Below, in pieces: positions 10,268 through 24,200 of a stretch of DNA of 64,000 bases; position 1 is the first letter of the stretch; each line of letters starts with the position of its first letter. Source of the DNA: Sanderia malayensis (Eukaryota; Cnidaria; Scyphozoa; Semaeostomeae; Pelagiidae); NCBI GenBank assembly GCA_013076295.1, contig RQOL01000495.1:62001-126000 (forward strand). Reading direction: 5' to 3'. The notes under the pieces are model-generated. The model ran no database searches, was not told the origin of the DNA, and was given only the letters and a program-made list of their open reading frames with translations. A program made the position numbers and the translations under genes.

Positions 10268-13200
10268 TAACAACCGTGGAAAAGGTTCGTTTTTTGAAGG
10301 GAGAAACCAACGTGAAGCTGGACAAGATAGCAAAGGTGATGACAGGAGTGACCTGAAGAATGTGCAATGCTTTAAATGCAAGCATTTTGGGCATATTGCG
10401 AGGAATTGTCGCGTCAAGAATTATCACACTTCATCGGCAAACGTTGCCGAAGGCGGAGATGACGAAGTTGAAGACAGCAAAGCTGGAGATGAACGCGGGG
10501 GGATGGCACTGATTTCGAGTGCTACACAAGACACCAATGCGTGGTTTATCGATTCTGCAGCCACGAAGCATATGAGTAATGACAGAAGTTTATTCAAAGA
10601 TTATTTGGAATACAAGAAACCGACGAAGATCTACTTAGGAGATGATACCATTGTTCTTGCTTTTGGAGAAGGAAAAGTCGACCTTACTTCATGTATGAAC
10701 TCAAAAATTGTCCTGAATCTGCACAAAGTTTTATACGCTCCTGCACTTACGAAGAACTTACTTTCAGTTCCCGCTATGACATTGATGGGCGCAGAAGTCT
10801 TATTTAACAAAGGAAACTGTATCGTGAAGAAGAATGGAAAGGAGTACGTGATTGGAAACCTCGCAGGCAGTAAGCTGTACAAGATGAATACAATTTCTGA
10901 GTACGCTCATGTATCGACAGAATCATGCAAACCATCAAAAGAGCTATGGCATTGTAGATTTGGACATGTAAACTACAACTACATCGACCAAATGAAAAGA
11001 AAAGAAATGGTACACGGCATGGATTTGGAAGCAAACAAAGATACACCGAATAAGCAATGTGAAGCCTGCATCCTCGGAAAAATGCAGAAAAAGCCTTTAC
11101 CAAAGCAAAGTAATCACAAAGCAACCAAGCCTTTTCAAATTATCCACAGTGACGTATGCGGTCCGATGCAAGTCATGTCGAAAGGTGGAAGCAGATACAT
11201 GCTAACGTTTACTGACGACTATTCAAGATTTGTCACTACATACTTCATCAAGACCAAAGGTGAAGTGTTTACAAAGTTTAAAGAGTACGTTAGTTACGTT
11301 CAGAAGCAATTTGGAGGCAAAATTAAGTCTCTAGTTATGCCTAAGGAACAGGAGATTGGTTATCCTGTTAAAGTGCTGAGAACCGATAATGGAGGAGAGT
11401 ATACATCCAATGAGTATACTGAATTCTGCAAAGAGAAAGGTATTGCAAGAGAATACACGAATCCGTATTGTCCAGAACAAAATGGTGTGTCGGAACGATT
11501 GAACCGCACAATTGTAGAATCAGCTAGATCAATGCTGATCCAAGCCAAGTTATCTCTTGATTTTTGGGCAGAAGCTTGTAACGCAGCCGTCTATGTCCAC
11601 AATCGTAGTCCCACTACAGCATTGAAGGACATGACACCCTTTGAGTGTTTGTTTGGACGGAAACCAAATGTTTCTCACTTACGAGTGTTTGGGTGCTTAA
11701 CGTATGTGCTTGTCCCAAGTTGTCAACGAAGGAAGCTGGATGCTAAAGCCAGAAAAGCAATTTTTGTTGGATACCCTCCTGGAGTTAAAGGGCACAAAGT
11801 CTATGATATAGAGAGAAAGTGCTTCATTATTAGCAGAAATGTGAAATTCTTGGAAACACGATTTGATCATCTCGTTGATGATAGTAAATCTGGAGATTTT
11901 GACGGAGCAGATTTGAACAGTTTCTTTTATGATGATGAAAGAAGTGAAGAAATTGCTGTGCCAGAAATTACCAATGAAGGAGATAAAGAACCAGTGGGAG
12001 CACAAGCAGTACCTAACGAGGAAAGATCAAAGGGAAGAACCTACGAGGAATCGTTTATGGAAGAAGTTAAAAGTTTGAGACCTGTTAGAGAACGCAGGCC
12101 CCCATTACGATTTGAAGATGAAGAATGTTTAGCAGTAACATCTTTGACAACGGATATCAATGAACCCGATTCAGTTGATGAAGCTTTAACCGGTGATTTT
12201 TCAAAGCAATGGAAAGAAGCAATGAATGCAGAACACGTGTCATTATTGGATAATGAAACTTGGGAACTGGTACCTCTCCCAGAAGGGGTGAATGTTCTTG
12301 GATCTCGCTGGGTATTCAAAGTGAAACGGAATGAAGATGGAGAAGTCGATCGCTTTAAAGCAAGGTTGGTCGCACAAGGATACTCACAGAAGAAAGGTGT
12401 GGATTACGAAGAAGTATTCTCACCAGTTGCAAGAAATACATCAATACGTTCTTTACTCGCATTAGCAAATGCACATGACCTGGATATACATCAAATGGAT
12501 GTAAAGACTGCTTACTTAAATGGAACACTAGACTGTACTATTTACATGTCACAACCAGAAGGGTTCGTAGACTCTAGTAAGCCAGATCATGTCTGTGAAT
12601 TAAAGAAGTCTTTGTATGGACTAAAGCAATCAGCACGCTGCTGGAACACCACACTTGATGAACACTTGAAGTTGGCAGGATATCGTAAATGTGGTGCTGA
12701 TGGATGTCTGTATGTCAAGTCAGAAAAGCAAGTTAATGGACGTATCCACTATGTGATTTTTGGAGTGTATGTTGATGATATTGTTGCCGTCTCAAACGAT
12801 GCTGGAATGCTTAAGACGGAGAAGATTGCTCTTTGCAAACGGTTCGAAATGGTTGATCAAGGTGACATTCATTATCTACTGGGAATGACCATCAAACGTG
12901 ATAGAAAGTCAAAGTGCTCACTATCAATCAACCATGCTATATAGAGAAGATACTTGATAGGTTTGGCATGAAGAACTGCAAGCCTGTGTCAACACCCTTA
13001 GAATCAGGCAAGAAATTTCAAAAGCTATCCATAAATGATGAGCCCTTTGATGTTCAAACTTACCAACAAGCCATTGGAAGTCTGACCTATTTATCAACCA
13101 CAACACGGCCTGATATCGCTTTCAGTGTAAGTGTTCTTTCACAGTACATGGCCAACCCAAGCAAAGAACACTGGATGGGTGTGAAACGTGTCATAAGGTA

Positions 13201-13721
13201 TCTTAAAGGAACTCTGAATTTCGGATTGAAATTTTGTGTTGAAGAAAGTAACCCACCAATAACAGGTTACAGTGACGCAGATTGGGCAGGAGATGTAGAT
13301 ACTCGCAGATCTACATCTGGATATTGTGTTCCAGATTGGGAATGGAACAGTAAGTTGGTCAAGTAGAAAGCAGGTTACTGTCGCAAAATCATCAACAGAA
13401 GCAGAGTACGTTGCACTGAGCTCAGCAACACAAGAAGCAATTTGGCTACGGCAGTTAATGAAGAATCTTGGAAGAAATGTAGATGAATCTACTGTTATTT
13501 ACGAAGATAACCAAGGTGCTATAGAGCTTGCCAAGAATGCCAAATACCATAATCGTACCAAGCACATTGATATTTGCCATCATTTTGTACGTGAAAAAGT
13601 AATTTCGAAGGAAATCAATGTGGGATATTGTCCTACAGAAAACATGATAGCCGACATCATGACAAAAGGACTACCACGAGCTTCATTCGAGAAAATGAGA
13701 AACTTGCTTGGTGTATGCTGA
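10268..13721 (+). pseudogene. pol: Copia Gag C-terminus and Pol, two frameshifts
   Basis: The frame continues from gag: a CCHC knuckle (CFKCKHFGHIARNC, about 10365), aspartic protease (WFIDSAATKH), the GAG-pre-integrase H2C2 region (about 10950-11080), the integrase core (D in HSDVCGP, D in RTDNGGEY, E in NGVSERLNR) and reverse transcriptase (YVDDIVAV near 12770). A single-base shift near 12914 moves the frame to 12914-13340. A second shift near 13326-13340 moves it to the last segment, which holds RNase H (STEAEYVALS, EDNQGAI) and ends at 13721. The order protease-integrase-RT-RNase H defines Ty1/copia. The two shifts make this copy defective. Each could be corrected by one base, so sequencing error is also possible. 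Confidence 0.88.
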
Positions 13722-13791
13722 CTTTTAACAATTATTTGTGATTAATTTTTTAGATGAACACAACTTTCATAGCATAATTATCAAGTGGGAG

Positions 13792-13970
13792 TGTTAGAAA
13801 TATGATAATTTATGCTAATCTATTAATCCGTATCACATGTTTGATTCTAGTCTAATTTTAGATCTTGCTCTCTCGTGTATTGATTGTCATCCTTGCTGAA
13901 CGTGTTTTTATTATACTCTTGAAACTACAAGGTTTCGTTTCGTGTTCCGTTTGTGCCTCATATTTTAATA
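13792..13970 (+). repeat. 3' LTR of the copia element
   Basis: A 179-bp repeat of the 5' LTR, preceded by a purine tract (AAGTGGGAG) and followed by the ATGTT duplication (13971-13975). Confidence 0.93.
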
Positions 13971-13975
13971 ATGTT

Positions 13976-15587
13976 TACATATTTTCCTCTAATAATTTGT
14001 AGATTAAAGTTTTTGATTATGATGATGGTGATAAAATCTTGATGTATTTATGACCACATAAAAATACCAAAATATCTGATTTAAAAAATTTAAACCCTAA
14101 CTATATACAAAGGACCTGCCACTTGCAAAACACTCTGAAATTGTTTGGGTAAAATTCAAACTTTTATAAATTAATACTACAAAGTTGTATCACTAAAGAA
14201 ATTCTCTCAGCTTTGATAAATAATTTTGCTCCTCCATTTTCAATATAAAAAATTATAAATAGGTATTCACTGCTCACTATAGCTAAGCAATTTTCCCAGG
14301 GGGCTTGAAATTAATGGGGCCCCAAGGCCCCCACATAGTCGGCGCCTATGAAAATGGAATGGAGATAATTGTGTGTGATCTCGAGGAGAATCGAATCTAA
14401 CTTGTGATAAAACAAGCTGTGGGATCTTAGGCTATAAAAAGAAAAATCTGTATTTCAATGAATCAAAGTCGCGCATCTGCTACTTTGATGCTGATTTCGA
14501 AATGATCAAACTGATTTACTACGTCCACGTTGAAATGAAAATCGTGAAAAGGCCCTTTAACACTAAATGATAAATTAGTTGCAAGCTATTGTAATAAAAA
14601 TGTAATCAGAATAATAAAGCTAACTCACCCTTTCTTATTTAAGCAACAACGAGACAGCTGTTGAAGAAGTAAATTGACAACTATGAACTGGAACACGACG
14701 ACAAGACACGAGCACGACGAAACAACAATCTAACTAAATCTTAAACTTTAACTTTAACTTTCGCTTTCGATTTCGATTTAACATGTCACGTGAAACTCAT
14801 TGCCTTCGTCATTGGTGGATTCAGACACAACAGATTAACATAACAATAGATGAAGCCCCTCGTAGTGATGGAACTTAAATGGACTTTCCCCGATTAGGGA
14901 ATTAGAATAGGCGATTAGGGATTAGGGAAGTTAGGGAATTTCCCTAACTGTGAGGGAAATCCCCGTCACAAGACAAGACATTTTAAAAGGCTACCTGTAA
15001 AAGAGGGAACGGCAAATTAGAGAACGGGGAACAGGAAAGGGAAGTAGTTCCAAAAAAGATCGTTTAATTCGAATAAATTATGTTAACATATCGAACGAGG
15101 AGACCTCAGATGTGAGGGAAAGCTTCCAAAATTATTGAATTTGATATATTAATTTAGTTAGCGTGTGAGTGTTAAAAATGAATGGCAATCGAGCAAAATG
15201 AAATTTTGTTTAGGATATAACACTCGGGATTCCCTTTTTACAGATTCGCCTTTTAACAGATTCCCCCTCTTACGGAGTCCCCTTTTACAGATTTGAAAAA
15301 GGGGAATATGACGTCATACGACATCGTGTGACGTCATTTATGTAAATTATGTTAAAACATCATATGTGGGTAGAACATTGCAATATCAGAGAGAATAAGA
15401 ATCTGCTTAACCCAATAATCAACTAGATCAACTACATAAGTATTCTTCTACTCGAGGCTACCGATGACTGCACCGAGATGTCATTTACCGTTCTTTGTGA
15501 CGAAATGTTAGTGTCCTTGAATACCGATTTAGCTACATCATATTTGTCAGGTTTAACTATCAGCCAAGACTTGGTCGGTTTAGAGAA
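13976..15587. other. Non-coding stretch
   Basis: No supported gene. A cluster of short AGGGA/TTAGGGA-type repeats lies at about 14890-14970, and repeated 'CCTTTTACAGATT'-like motifs lie at about 15230-15300. These look like decayed repeat sequence. Confidence 0.5.
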
Positions 15588-16126
15588 TTAACCAATTCTT
15601 GGTCCAGCCGAAACCAGCTTCTGCCACCGCTGAAGAAAAGACGCTAGTTTTCCACCACAACTGAGACCATCAGCATAGACAGTATGAATAGCACCTACAG
15701 TAGAAATAGTGCGTATGAGAGGGACCAAGCCCAAGGCGTAATTGGACATCGCTTTTGGGTAAATTTGCGTTGTGAATTCTGAGGACTTGATTTCAAAACC
15801 TCCGTAACGAATACTCGGGAGTTCCGATGGTAGCAGTTGCTTACATAGGTAGCAATTACTGAACATACAATCTTGATGTCGTGTACCATTACCCGACGAT
15901 TTATTCGGTTAAACGCATTGTCAGCATCTACGAGCAATACGCCGTCACAATTATCATCCTCGAAAACTAATTCCAGTGCGTGCACAACAGCATCGCAGTC
16001 AGAACGTTGGCCTGCACATAGTTGCAAATCTCCAGCACTTTCTAATATTTGCTGTTTGAAAGTTAACAGCACTGCACGTCCAATAATGCAGCGAAATACC
16101 TCACCAATGGTTGAGGACCAGGACAC
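15588..16126 (-). pseudogene. Broken non-LTR reverse transcriptase fragment
   Basis: Two overlapping minus-strand frames together cover the RT core of a non-LTR retrotransposon. The upstream one (16126-15695) has the 'GEVFRCIIGRAV' and 'DGVLLVDADNAFNRINR' blocks. The downstream one (15866-15588) has 'MSNYALGLVPLI' and a catalytic-box remnant reading YADG where YADD is expected. At least one frameshift separates them, and both ends are truncated, so it is an inactive relic. Confidence 0.75.
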
Positions 16127-16129
16127 TTA

Positions 16130-16282
16130 TGTAATGGTATCAGTCTCCAGGGTTCGTTATACAGGGAGTATTTACAGTAGGATTTACTTCCCTGAATCCA
16201 AGGGACCGGAGTTTTAGTTCGTAATACCGGGAAGTTCGTTATACATAACCGGGGTTTGTTATAGCAGGATTCCACTGTATTT
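16130..16282. mobile_element. Possible pogo/Tigger-like MITE terminus
   Basis: The right end reads, in complement, CAGTGGAATCCTGCTATAAC, close to the CAGTGGAACCTCGTTATAAC type of end that I remember for pogo/Tigger elements. 'TTCGTTATACA'-like subterminal repeats lie at about 16154, 16217 and 16230. The left end is not identified. Confidence 0.4.
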
Positions 16283-16402
16283 ACTACTGCTAGTTATTAT
16301 TAATGTTATTATTAGTTTCCCTGGAAACTTACAAAGTCAAGAAGTCATCCCCTTCATTGTAAATGCAGCCTTTGTCATAGTATGAAACACAATTTTTCTT
16401 TT

Positions 16403-16480
16403 TCATTACTTGATAACGGGTCAAGCCCGAAACGTTGTTTCAAACTTCATAGTGACTGTTTTTTTATTCATTAAATTGTT
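16403..16480 (+). mobile_element. Penelope-like element 3' terminus remnant
   Basis: This 75-80-bp stretch is nearly the same as 44897-44975, the 3' end of the Penelope-like insertion. It includes the TTGATAACGGG...CCCGAAACG motif (16410-16433). No coding part accompanies it, so it is a severely truncated copy. Confidence 0.65.
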
Positions 16481-16610
16481 TGTCATAGTATGCAGTGAAA
16501 TCCTTCCCATCACATCCCATTTGTTGTTTTTATTGACGATCTTATTCATATGGTTTTGATTCATGTTAGTACTTGTTAACATAAGTTTCTTGTTGTAGAA
16601 ATTAAATTTT

Positions 16611-16870
16611 ACCAAAAACAAGACAGACGAATATAGGTCTGGAATCTAGACTGACATTGGGATTCCAGACTCACATTGGGAAAGTCGCTGCAAAAGACGG
16701 TATTATCATTGCTGGGTATAAATTCGAAGTTTATTCCCTAAAACTACAACTATATGGGGATGTTTTCAGCAAAAAACCGCATCTCTATCTTGCTTGTAGT
16801 TCTGAATCGAGCGGGAAATATTTTGTCACTTGCTCTTCGACATGGCGGCCTTGCAAAGCTGGTTTACCGT
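16611..16870 (+). repeat. Left TIR of the Mutator-like element
   Basis: Inverted copy of 26224-26483 with a few differences (for example near 16646, 16653, 16711-16718 and 16799). It contains two direct copies of a GACT(C/G)ACATTGGGA motif near the tip. Open frames within it are chance frames shared by all TIR copies. Confidence 0.88.
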
Positions 16871-18243
16871 GGTCCGTTCCGTGAAGTTGGTAATTTTACA
16901 TTTCCCAAATGCTGATGACGTAGCTCGAAAATTTATGACCATGTCTTGAACTGGAAAAAGGACTCCAAGAAATAAGCATCTTTGCATTGTTATGTGACTT
17001 GTATTTTCTCATGTATTTCGGAATTTATATAAATTACAATACTTTCTTGTTGATTCAAATTGACCATTAGTAACTATAATATAAATAGCTTTTACTTGTA
17101 AGTTTAATTGCGTTAATTTCAGAATATGTGTAAAAGACAGTCAAATTCTCTTTGCTTGACGTTCTTGTCTGCGTCAATTCTTATTGCGAGAATCTGTCTC
17201 AAATACATCTTCTGAATTGCCATTAATTGCCATCTATGTTGGAGGCTGTACCTGTGTACATCCGACCCGTTCATTTATTTTAACGAATAACCACATTTCC
17301 AAAAACGATTGTCGGAGGATAGAAAATTTTGGCAAAAGTAACAATTTTCCAATTGTTGTTGTACGCAATTTCCCCTCGAGTGGCTTGTAAACATATTCAC
17401 ATCCTGTATATGTATGAGACCAATAAACAACGATCTCAACATTTTTGCGCTGCCAAGTTTCACACCCAAACCACATTCATTTGGTGCCAATTTCACAAGC
17501 TTCAACGAAAATAGCTCAGCATCAGCCGAGTTCGCATAAGTTCACGTAGTTTTCTGTAATTTTGGGCCAATGTTAGTGCTCTCCTGGGATCAAATTATTG
17601 TTACACAGTGAAAGGAAATTGGAAGGAAATTTCAACATCTTTACAAGGACATTTGGCTCTCAAAAGTGGAAGCACCCGTTGATTCACTTCAATGAAGAAA
17701 TTGGCAGATAATTTAAAGTCTTCATTTTCTAATTTACTTCGAGGCAGTGGATACCTGGCTGAGGATATGATTTGTGCATTATGCTGTTATCAGGTACATG
17801 GTAGTTAATCTCCTTGCAATGGCTTCATCATAAAAAATTTCTGTTGGCGTCCATGGCAACTTTTAACTCATACTTATCCTTTGTCGTCGTCTGTATAATT
17901 TACTTTCATTTATAAGATAGATGGGTCAGTTAGGGAAAAAGTTTTAATATCTGTGTAAGCACTGCTGCTAGGCAAGGAATTTTTTGGAAATATCGGAGCT
18001 TCGACCTAGCTTTGAATCTTATTTCATGACAATAGCAAATCGACCCGACCACACTACTGGCTCAAAACCAGAGATCGGCCCTTGAGATTTTGACCGGAAG
18101 TATGACTTTCAGTGGCGTCATTTCGACACGTGTTTTCAATATAGTGAGATTGAAGCTCAGCTATTTCTAAAAATATCCCCCATAGGTACAAGTAGCCTCC
18201 CCTCTTCATGAAATTGACGTAACATTGTATTCTTTATAGAAAC
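16871..18243. other. 5' untranslated region of the Mutator-like element
   Basis: I see no coding exon here. A splice-acceptor-like TTCTTTATAG precedes the ATG at 18244 by four bases, so a 5' UTR intron is possible. The transposon promoter should lie in this stretch or in the TIR. Confidence 0.45.
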
Positions 18244-21200
18244 ATGAAAAACTGTAGTGTGATTTCGAAGTCATCAAATGCACGGCGCGATGATAAATTT
18301 GTTGGGAGGGGAAGAATCGCTAAAAGGAAAAAAAAACGAACATCAGTTACTGATTATACCAAATTGCAAGAATGTCTTCACAAAGCAACTCAAGATTGTG
18401 GGAGGCAAAGCACTAAGGAGAAGTGGGCGTGCGTCGCCAAGTGGTATTATGGAACTGATAAGGTTTCCTGTAGCAAAATTAGAGGTTTGTACGACAGATG
18501 CCGACTGCATAGTCCAACCATAACAGATACAGACCTTCATGCAGAGGATGTCATGACAGGTCCCAATGCATCTGGCATACATGGTTCCCAGAAGGACAGG
18601 AATTCCTTGACGTCATCCAGCGACAAGACAACTGAGATAACGAATGAAATGAGCCCGGCACCAGAAAATAAGCTTGAAGCAGACTCTACCATGAATGAAA
18701 GTACGCCAGGGTGCAGTAAGGGCACAAATAGAGTAGAAAATAGTGACATGGTATTTGATAATTGCAGTGGCACGCAAGAAGATAAAGAGTTGGAGACAGC
18801 AGAAGAGACGATGGCATCTGGTGTAAACCTTGGCACAATAAATAAACAGATAGTGTACGAATTGTCGAAAACCCCATCTGTTGCACCAGAATACATTAAT
18901 CAGTATGTATCCAGCATATGTGCCAAAATTGCTGTTGAGGTTGCCAACAAATGCTTGTTCCCAAGAATAGAGTCAGTACCGCAAAAGACAAGCATTGATG
19001 ATAGACCAGAAAGACGTTCAATAGATAGTACGTACGCAGAGGCAGAGTCTTCAAATGTGGAGCAAGTAAACGAAAGAGGGAAGTACCAAAGTATTGGGAT
19101 ATCTGGAGATACAATTAATATGCTGAGTAGTAGCAATATCCCAGCTGACGGCAAATTCAAGGCGCCCTTACCAGGAAATGTCAGTCATAAACTAGAGCCA
19201 TCGTGGCAAGAGTTTCTGGGTGAAAACCGACTCACTGGTGAATGGACTAATCACTTTGCAAAGATAATTGCACAGTATAATCCATACTGTACTCTGGTGT
19301 TCAAAGGGAACTTTGTGTCCAGGTTAAATTCACGCAAGCGCACATGTCCTCTCGTCAAGGGATACGCAGTATGTGCTCATAAACCTGAATGCTCCTGTGA
19401 GGCTCATTTCTCAATCAGAAAGGAAAATCGCAATATCTTGTTGCTAGAATTTAAAGGGAGCATATGCCACGACCTTGCGATCAGAAAAGCACGCAGAATT
19501 TCTGGAATGGAAAGAGCTAAAAGGACAGCTGTTTTTGAAAGAGACATCAATCTACCACCATCGGACGTATACAGAAATGACCTGAAAAACATTTCCTCGG
19601 ATGTGTTTGCTGCTGGAAATCGTGACAATGCCGGCGCTTCGAAGAGAGTCATGCAACAGATCAAACACGAGGCACGCAAGAAACACAGTGACCAGAGCCT
19701 GCTACATAACCTTTTGGCAGAATTGCAGAGAAAGATAAAAAGCGAGGATCAGGCGACGAGCAAGAAGTTGAGACATTTTCAACGCAGGATGCACGGCTAC
19801 ATACAAGGTATGCAGACTGTACCAGATCTGAGGGTGGTGTTGCTGCACGAGTCCACTATAAGATTGTACCATGGAGTCGCTAGTCAAGACATACTGTATT
19901 TCGATGCAACGGGAAGTGTTGTTCAAAAACTTGTTTCATACAAGCGCATTCTGTACTACACACTGTGTGTGCGGCACCCCTTTGGCAAAACACCTCCGTT
20001 GCCTATCCTGGAATTTCTTTCCAGCGCACATACCACTGAAGCGATAGGTCAATGTCTGTTGTCGTTGAAAGAAAAGGAAAAAGAAATTTTCAACAACAGG
20101 ATAAGCCAACCAGCATTAATTCTTGTCGACAATAGTCTGGCGATGATAACAGCGTGTTTGATTGTTTTCAACAATGAAAGTATGAAAACGTACATCGATA
20201 GAACACTGCGCATAGTGCAGGGAAAGGCAACGGCTGCAGATTTGCATCTCACGATTCTGCATATCTGTTACTCGCATTCCATGAAGTGGAATAAAACAAT
20301 GATTCATAAGCTAGCGAAACGGCGTCTGGACGCAACCACAGCATATGTCAGCAATTTCCTGATGCATTTTTTCGCGCGACTGATAGAATGTAGAAGACTC
20401 GACGAATTGACAAGGCTCGTAAAATTGGGAATGGTTTTGCTGATGAGCAGGTTTCTCACCAATAATGCAATTGATGCTTTAAAGGAGTTAGAAGACAATA
20501 TCAGTCAGTATCCGTTCATAACAACATCTGTTGAAGATATACAAATAGACGAAGATAACCCTGAAGGCACAACTGGTGAGAGACATGAACTGCACGATGC
20601 CGAAAGTGCAGTGTGGGCTGAAAGTGAAGAAACGGAGAAGTCTTTGGCAGAAAGCAAAGGTTCCACCCTGTCTCAATATTGGGCGAAGGAGCTTGACAAA
20701 TTGAAAAGGCAAATTACAAAGCCGTTGGACATAAAAATCTCAACCGCACTGCCAGTTAATCGTCTCTACAGTCCACGATATATGGAGTATCTAATGAAAA
20801 GCAAGCTCCCAACTGCTACGTTATGGACAAATCTTTGTCTGGGAGATTTGACCAGATTTAATGCAGAAGAGTATAAGAAAAAGAAAGTGTCTTTTTTCAT
20901 AGCGCGCAACACTGATGTTCAGAACAAGACAAGTGGACAAATTGAAGGTCTTTTTAGCACTATGAAAAGGAACGTATGCCTTCTCAAGATCCCCGTGGAT
21001 CAGTTTGTCAGACGACTTTGGGATTTGCGAAATGGCCTATCACGTCAGTTTGTTGATGGCTTATGGGAGGGCATGAAAGGAAATTCAAAGGGACCTTTGA
21101 AGCAAAAGCTATTACAGAGTATCGCAAACCAACTGGATAGTAATGCTATTGACGATGATTCGACGATATCACCACAGCAGCAGAAGACTGTTAAAGAAAT

Positions 21201-24200
21201 GTGGAACAAGGCGACCCCTAAAAAGAAAACTGCAGACGGTGATGGATATTACCGACCAGGCCAGCGTCACGTAACATTCTCACCAAAGGTTCTTGATTTC
21301 AGTGGCAAGGCTACATCCCATGAGTTTGTTAAAGACAAGATTGCCTTCAACAAATTCAGGGACTCTGTGTGGGACAGGGTGTGTGTAGATTCACCAACAG
21401 TCATGGAATGCATGGACACTGTAAGACGACACTGGAAGAGCTTGAGTGCAGAGGAACAAAGAAAATTCGTCGACAAGAAGGAGAGTAAAAAAGCAGAAAA
21501 GAGTACTTGCTGCTGTGGGCTGACATGGGAAGATCAGAGAACTCCTATGGTTCAATGTGACTTGTGTAAAATCTGGTACCATGTGGCCTGCCAGGACGTG
21601 AATCTTGCATATGCTCAAATAGCAACATTTTATCACTGCAAAGAATGTGTCATTGGCAATTTCATGCCATTCATAAGATTCCTTGCACTCAACAGTGACC
21701 AGTTGATGCTTCATAGCAGCGACTCCATCAAGGAGCAGTACGAAAAATGGAATGCACTGTCATTATCACAGCAACAAGGAATTAATGCAATACCATTCAC
21801 AGAGATTCTTGCGAGAGTGTTTGTCAAGAAAGAAGTCTACTCTACTCGAGGTATCGAGAATCCACACATGACAACATGTTGGATGAATGCTGTCTTGCAA
21901 ATTATATGCGGGAGCGCAATATATGATCTGCTTCCTTTTACTTCATCTGAGTTGTCAACATTATTATCCGGAGTACATCAGCAATTGTCTAATAAAGAAA
22001 ACATTCTGCCTCTACCACTTTCACGCGAAATGTACCGCATGTGTGAGGTTGTTGGCTATCCAATCTCCACCAACAATCAGTATGACAGCCTTGAATTCCT
22101 CGGTTACTTTATCAACACCCTAAAAGTCAGTGTTGCTCCTGGTGTTATGGAACAATTTATCTCTCCAAAGGTAGCCAACCTCCTCATCTGTCGCTCATGC
22201 CCCACTATACGCGGAGAAACATACCAGCAAAATTATTTTCAAGTGCATGTCCCAGACACCACAGAGTCCCTTGAGCTGTCCTCGCTGATCTGGGACACAG
22301 CTGCCTGCCAGTATTCGCTGGAGAGTCAAGGGCCCGGATGTGCATGCGGCAAAGAAAGCACAGTGCAAGAGAAGGAAGACAACACAAAAGAAACAGACAG
22401 CACTAAAAAGCAAGGAATGTATTACTACGTGTCCTTTTTGCTTGACGCGCCTACCGTCCTGGTTGTTGAAACAAACCGCGTAGCAGAGCCTATAGCTGTA
22501 GGACGTTTAAAGAAAACACCGGTGATCGTGAACGAAAGTATTGACTTGTGTGTGTCTGCAAGAAGAGAAACAGAACCACTATCATACCGACTTGTTGGCG
22601 CAACAAATCTGCTAGCAAGAAACCAGTTTAGTGGTCATTACGTTAGCACAATATTCGATCAATCTGGCAAGGCGGTGACTTACGATGACACTTGTGTAAT
22701 TAAAACTTCTACCAAAAGCAAGCTGTGTAGTACTGTGTTCAGAAAAAGTACGTACCTGCTGTTCTATGTGCAAAACAGATGCTTCGAACGGGAAGAAACG
22801 CAGAAGGCTGGCAAAAACCGACCATGGGCCTTGGAGTGGAAAGAGAAACAGCAAGTTATCAATATTTGGCTCGGAAGAGATGAAAATTGTGACAAATGTT
22901 CTGCAGTAATATCAAAATATGACATCATGACATTGTCAGGGCGTAACTGGGTGAATGAAGTGTGCATTCAAGAATGCATTACCACATTTTGCAATGAAGT
23001 AGATGAGATACATATCACATCCACCTCAACCTATCTCTTCACATCGCTGCAAGATGGAAGAAAAACCCAAGAAATATTTAATATAATGTCTGATGCAAAC
23101 TGGCTTAAGAAAGATCTCATTCTTGTACCGATCCACCACAGAACACCGTCAGGAGAAAATTTGCATTGGTCAATAGCCGGCATATATCCAAAATGTAAAG
23201 TTGTCATCCACTGTGATTCTCTACATGTTCAAAGGGCAGCAGTATTCTCCATCTTACTCAGTGTCGTAAAGCGATGGTGTGCCGAGCATAAATACACATT
23301 TTCTGTCAAGGAATGGCACCTCATCAGCAGTAATGAAATACCGAAGCAAGTGAATGGCTATGACTGTGGTGCACACGCCTGCTTGAATGCATATTGTCTG
23401 ATACGTCGCAAGCTATGGATTCCCGCACCAGAAGAACTGATTGATGTTAGGATTTGGCTGGCCTTTAGACTATTATCAACATCAGCAGCACCAACGACAG
23501 GTAACAAGCGGCTTGTGGCCCTGCTGCCTATAGAAACAGCACTGGTGCAAGATGACGAAATAGACAAGCAATTTCCACAGGTCTATTTAAGAAATGGAGA
23601 AAATGCATTCGATTGCATAAGGCGGCTGGTTCACGAATGCAGTAATATTAAAAGTGAGATAGCATATTTTGAAACCATGGAAGATAACAACAGTGAAGAC
23701 AGAATAGCAGAGGATTCTACAGTGGGTAGTATGGACGAAAAAAGCGAGCCAGACAGCCAAAGCTTACCTGACGATGATCCTTTTGCACTGAGCTTCTTGC
23801 AAAATAAAGAATCAGTGATGGAACAGATCAGGCTAAGTCGCAAAAATTTCCAAAAAGGAAAACTCATATCAGAGAGAATAGCGGCTGTACTGACAAGCAA
23901 GTCCATGTTTCTTGACACTGCAGTTAACGAATATACAATATTAAGGAAAACATATGGTGAGGAACGTCTTGAAGCTATGGCTGAGTATGTAACAAAAATG
24001 TTTACATATTACAAGATGCCATCAGATAAGCTTTTTGACTACGGAGGCATCCAAATGGAACATCTGCCAGAGCGATTTTCACTTGCGCGTGGACATTTTT
24101 TTTCATTGGTCGTCCTACCTGAGCTGCTGACGCAATTTGAAATGGAAAAAAATGAGTGCCCATACAAAGCTGCGGTGAAATATCTTTACAACGACATGGA

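Larger units (their letters stand above)
1849..13970 (+). mobile_element. Ty1/copia LTR retrotransposon with nested insertions
   Basis: The element is bounded by 179-bp direct LTRs (1849-2027 and 13792-13970) that I cannot tell apart by eye, and by the 5-bp duplication ATGTT. A purine-rich tract precedes the 3' LTR and a likely primer-binding site begins right after the 5' LTR. Gag is split by a Ty3/gypsy element (2595-9806) and a MITE (9932-10265). Removing both with their target duplications gives an uninterrupted gag frame, so the insertions came after copia. Pol carries two single-base frameshifts, so this copy is not autonomous. The LTRs start with TG but end in ATA rather than the usual CA. 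Confidence 0.93.

Noticed and set aside
16657..16884. Open frame in the left TIR and matching frames at 25235-26674
   Set aside because: All are translations of the same TIR sequence and are open in more than one frame. No domain, start or codon pattern supports a protein.
17184..17514. Overlapping small frames on both strands at 17.2-17.5 kb
   Set aside because: Short, mutually overlapping and without protein-like features. They lie in the transposon's 5' non-coding region.
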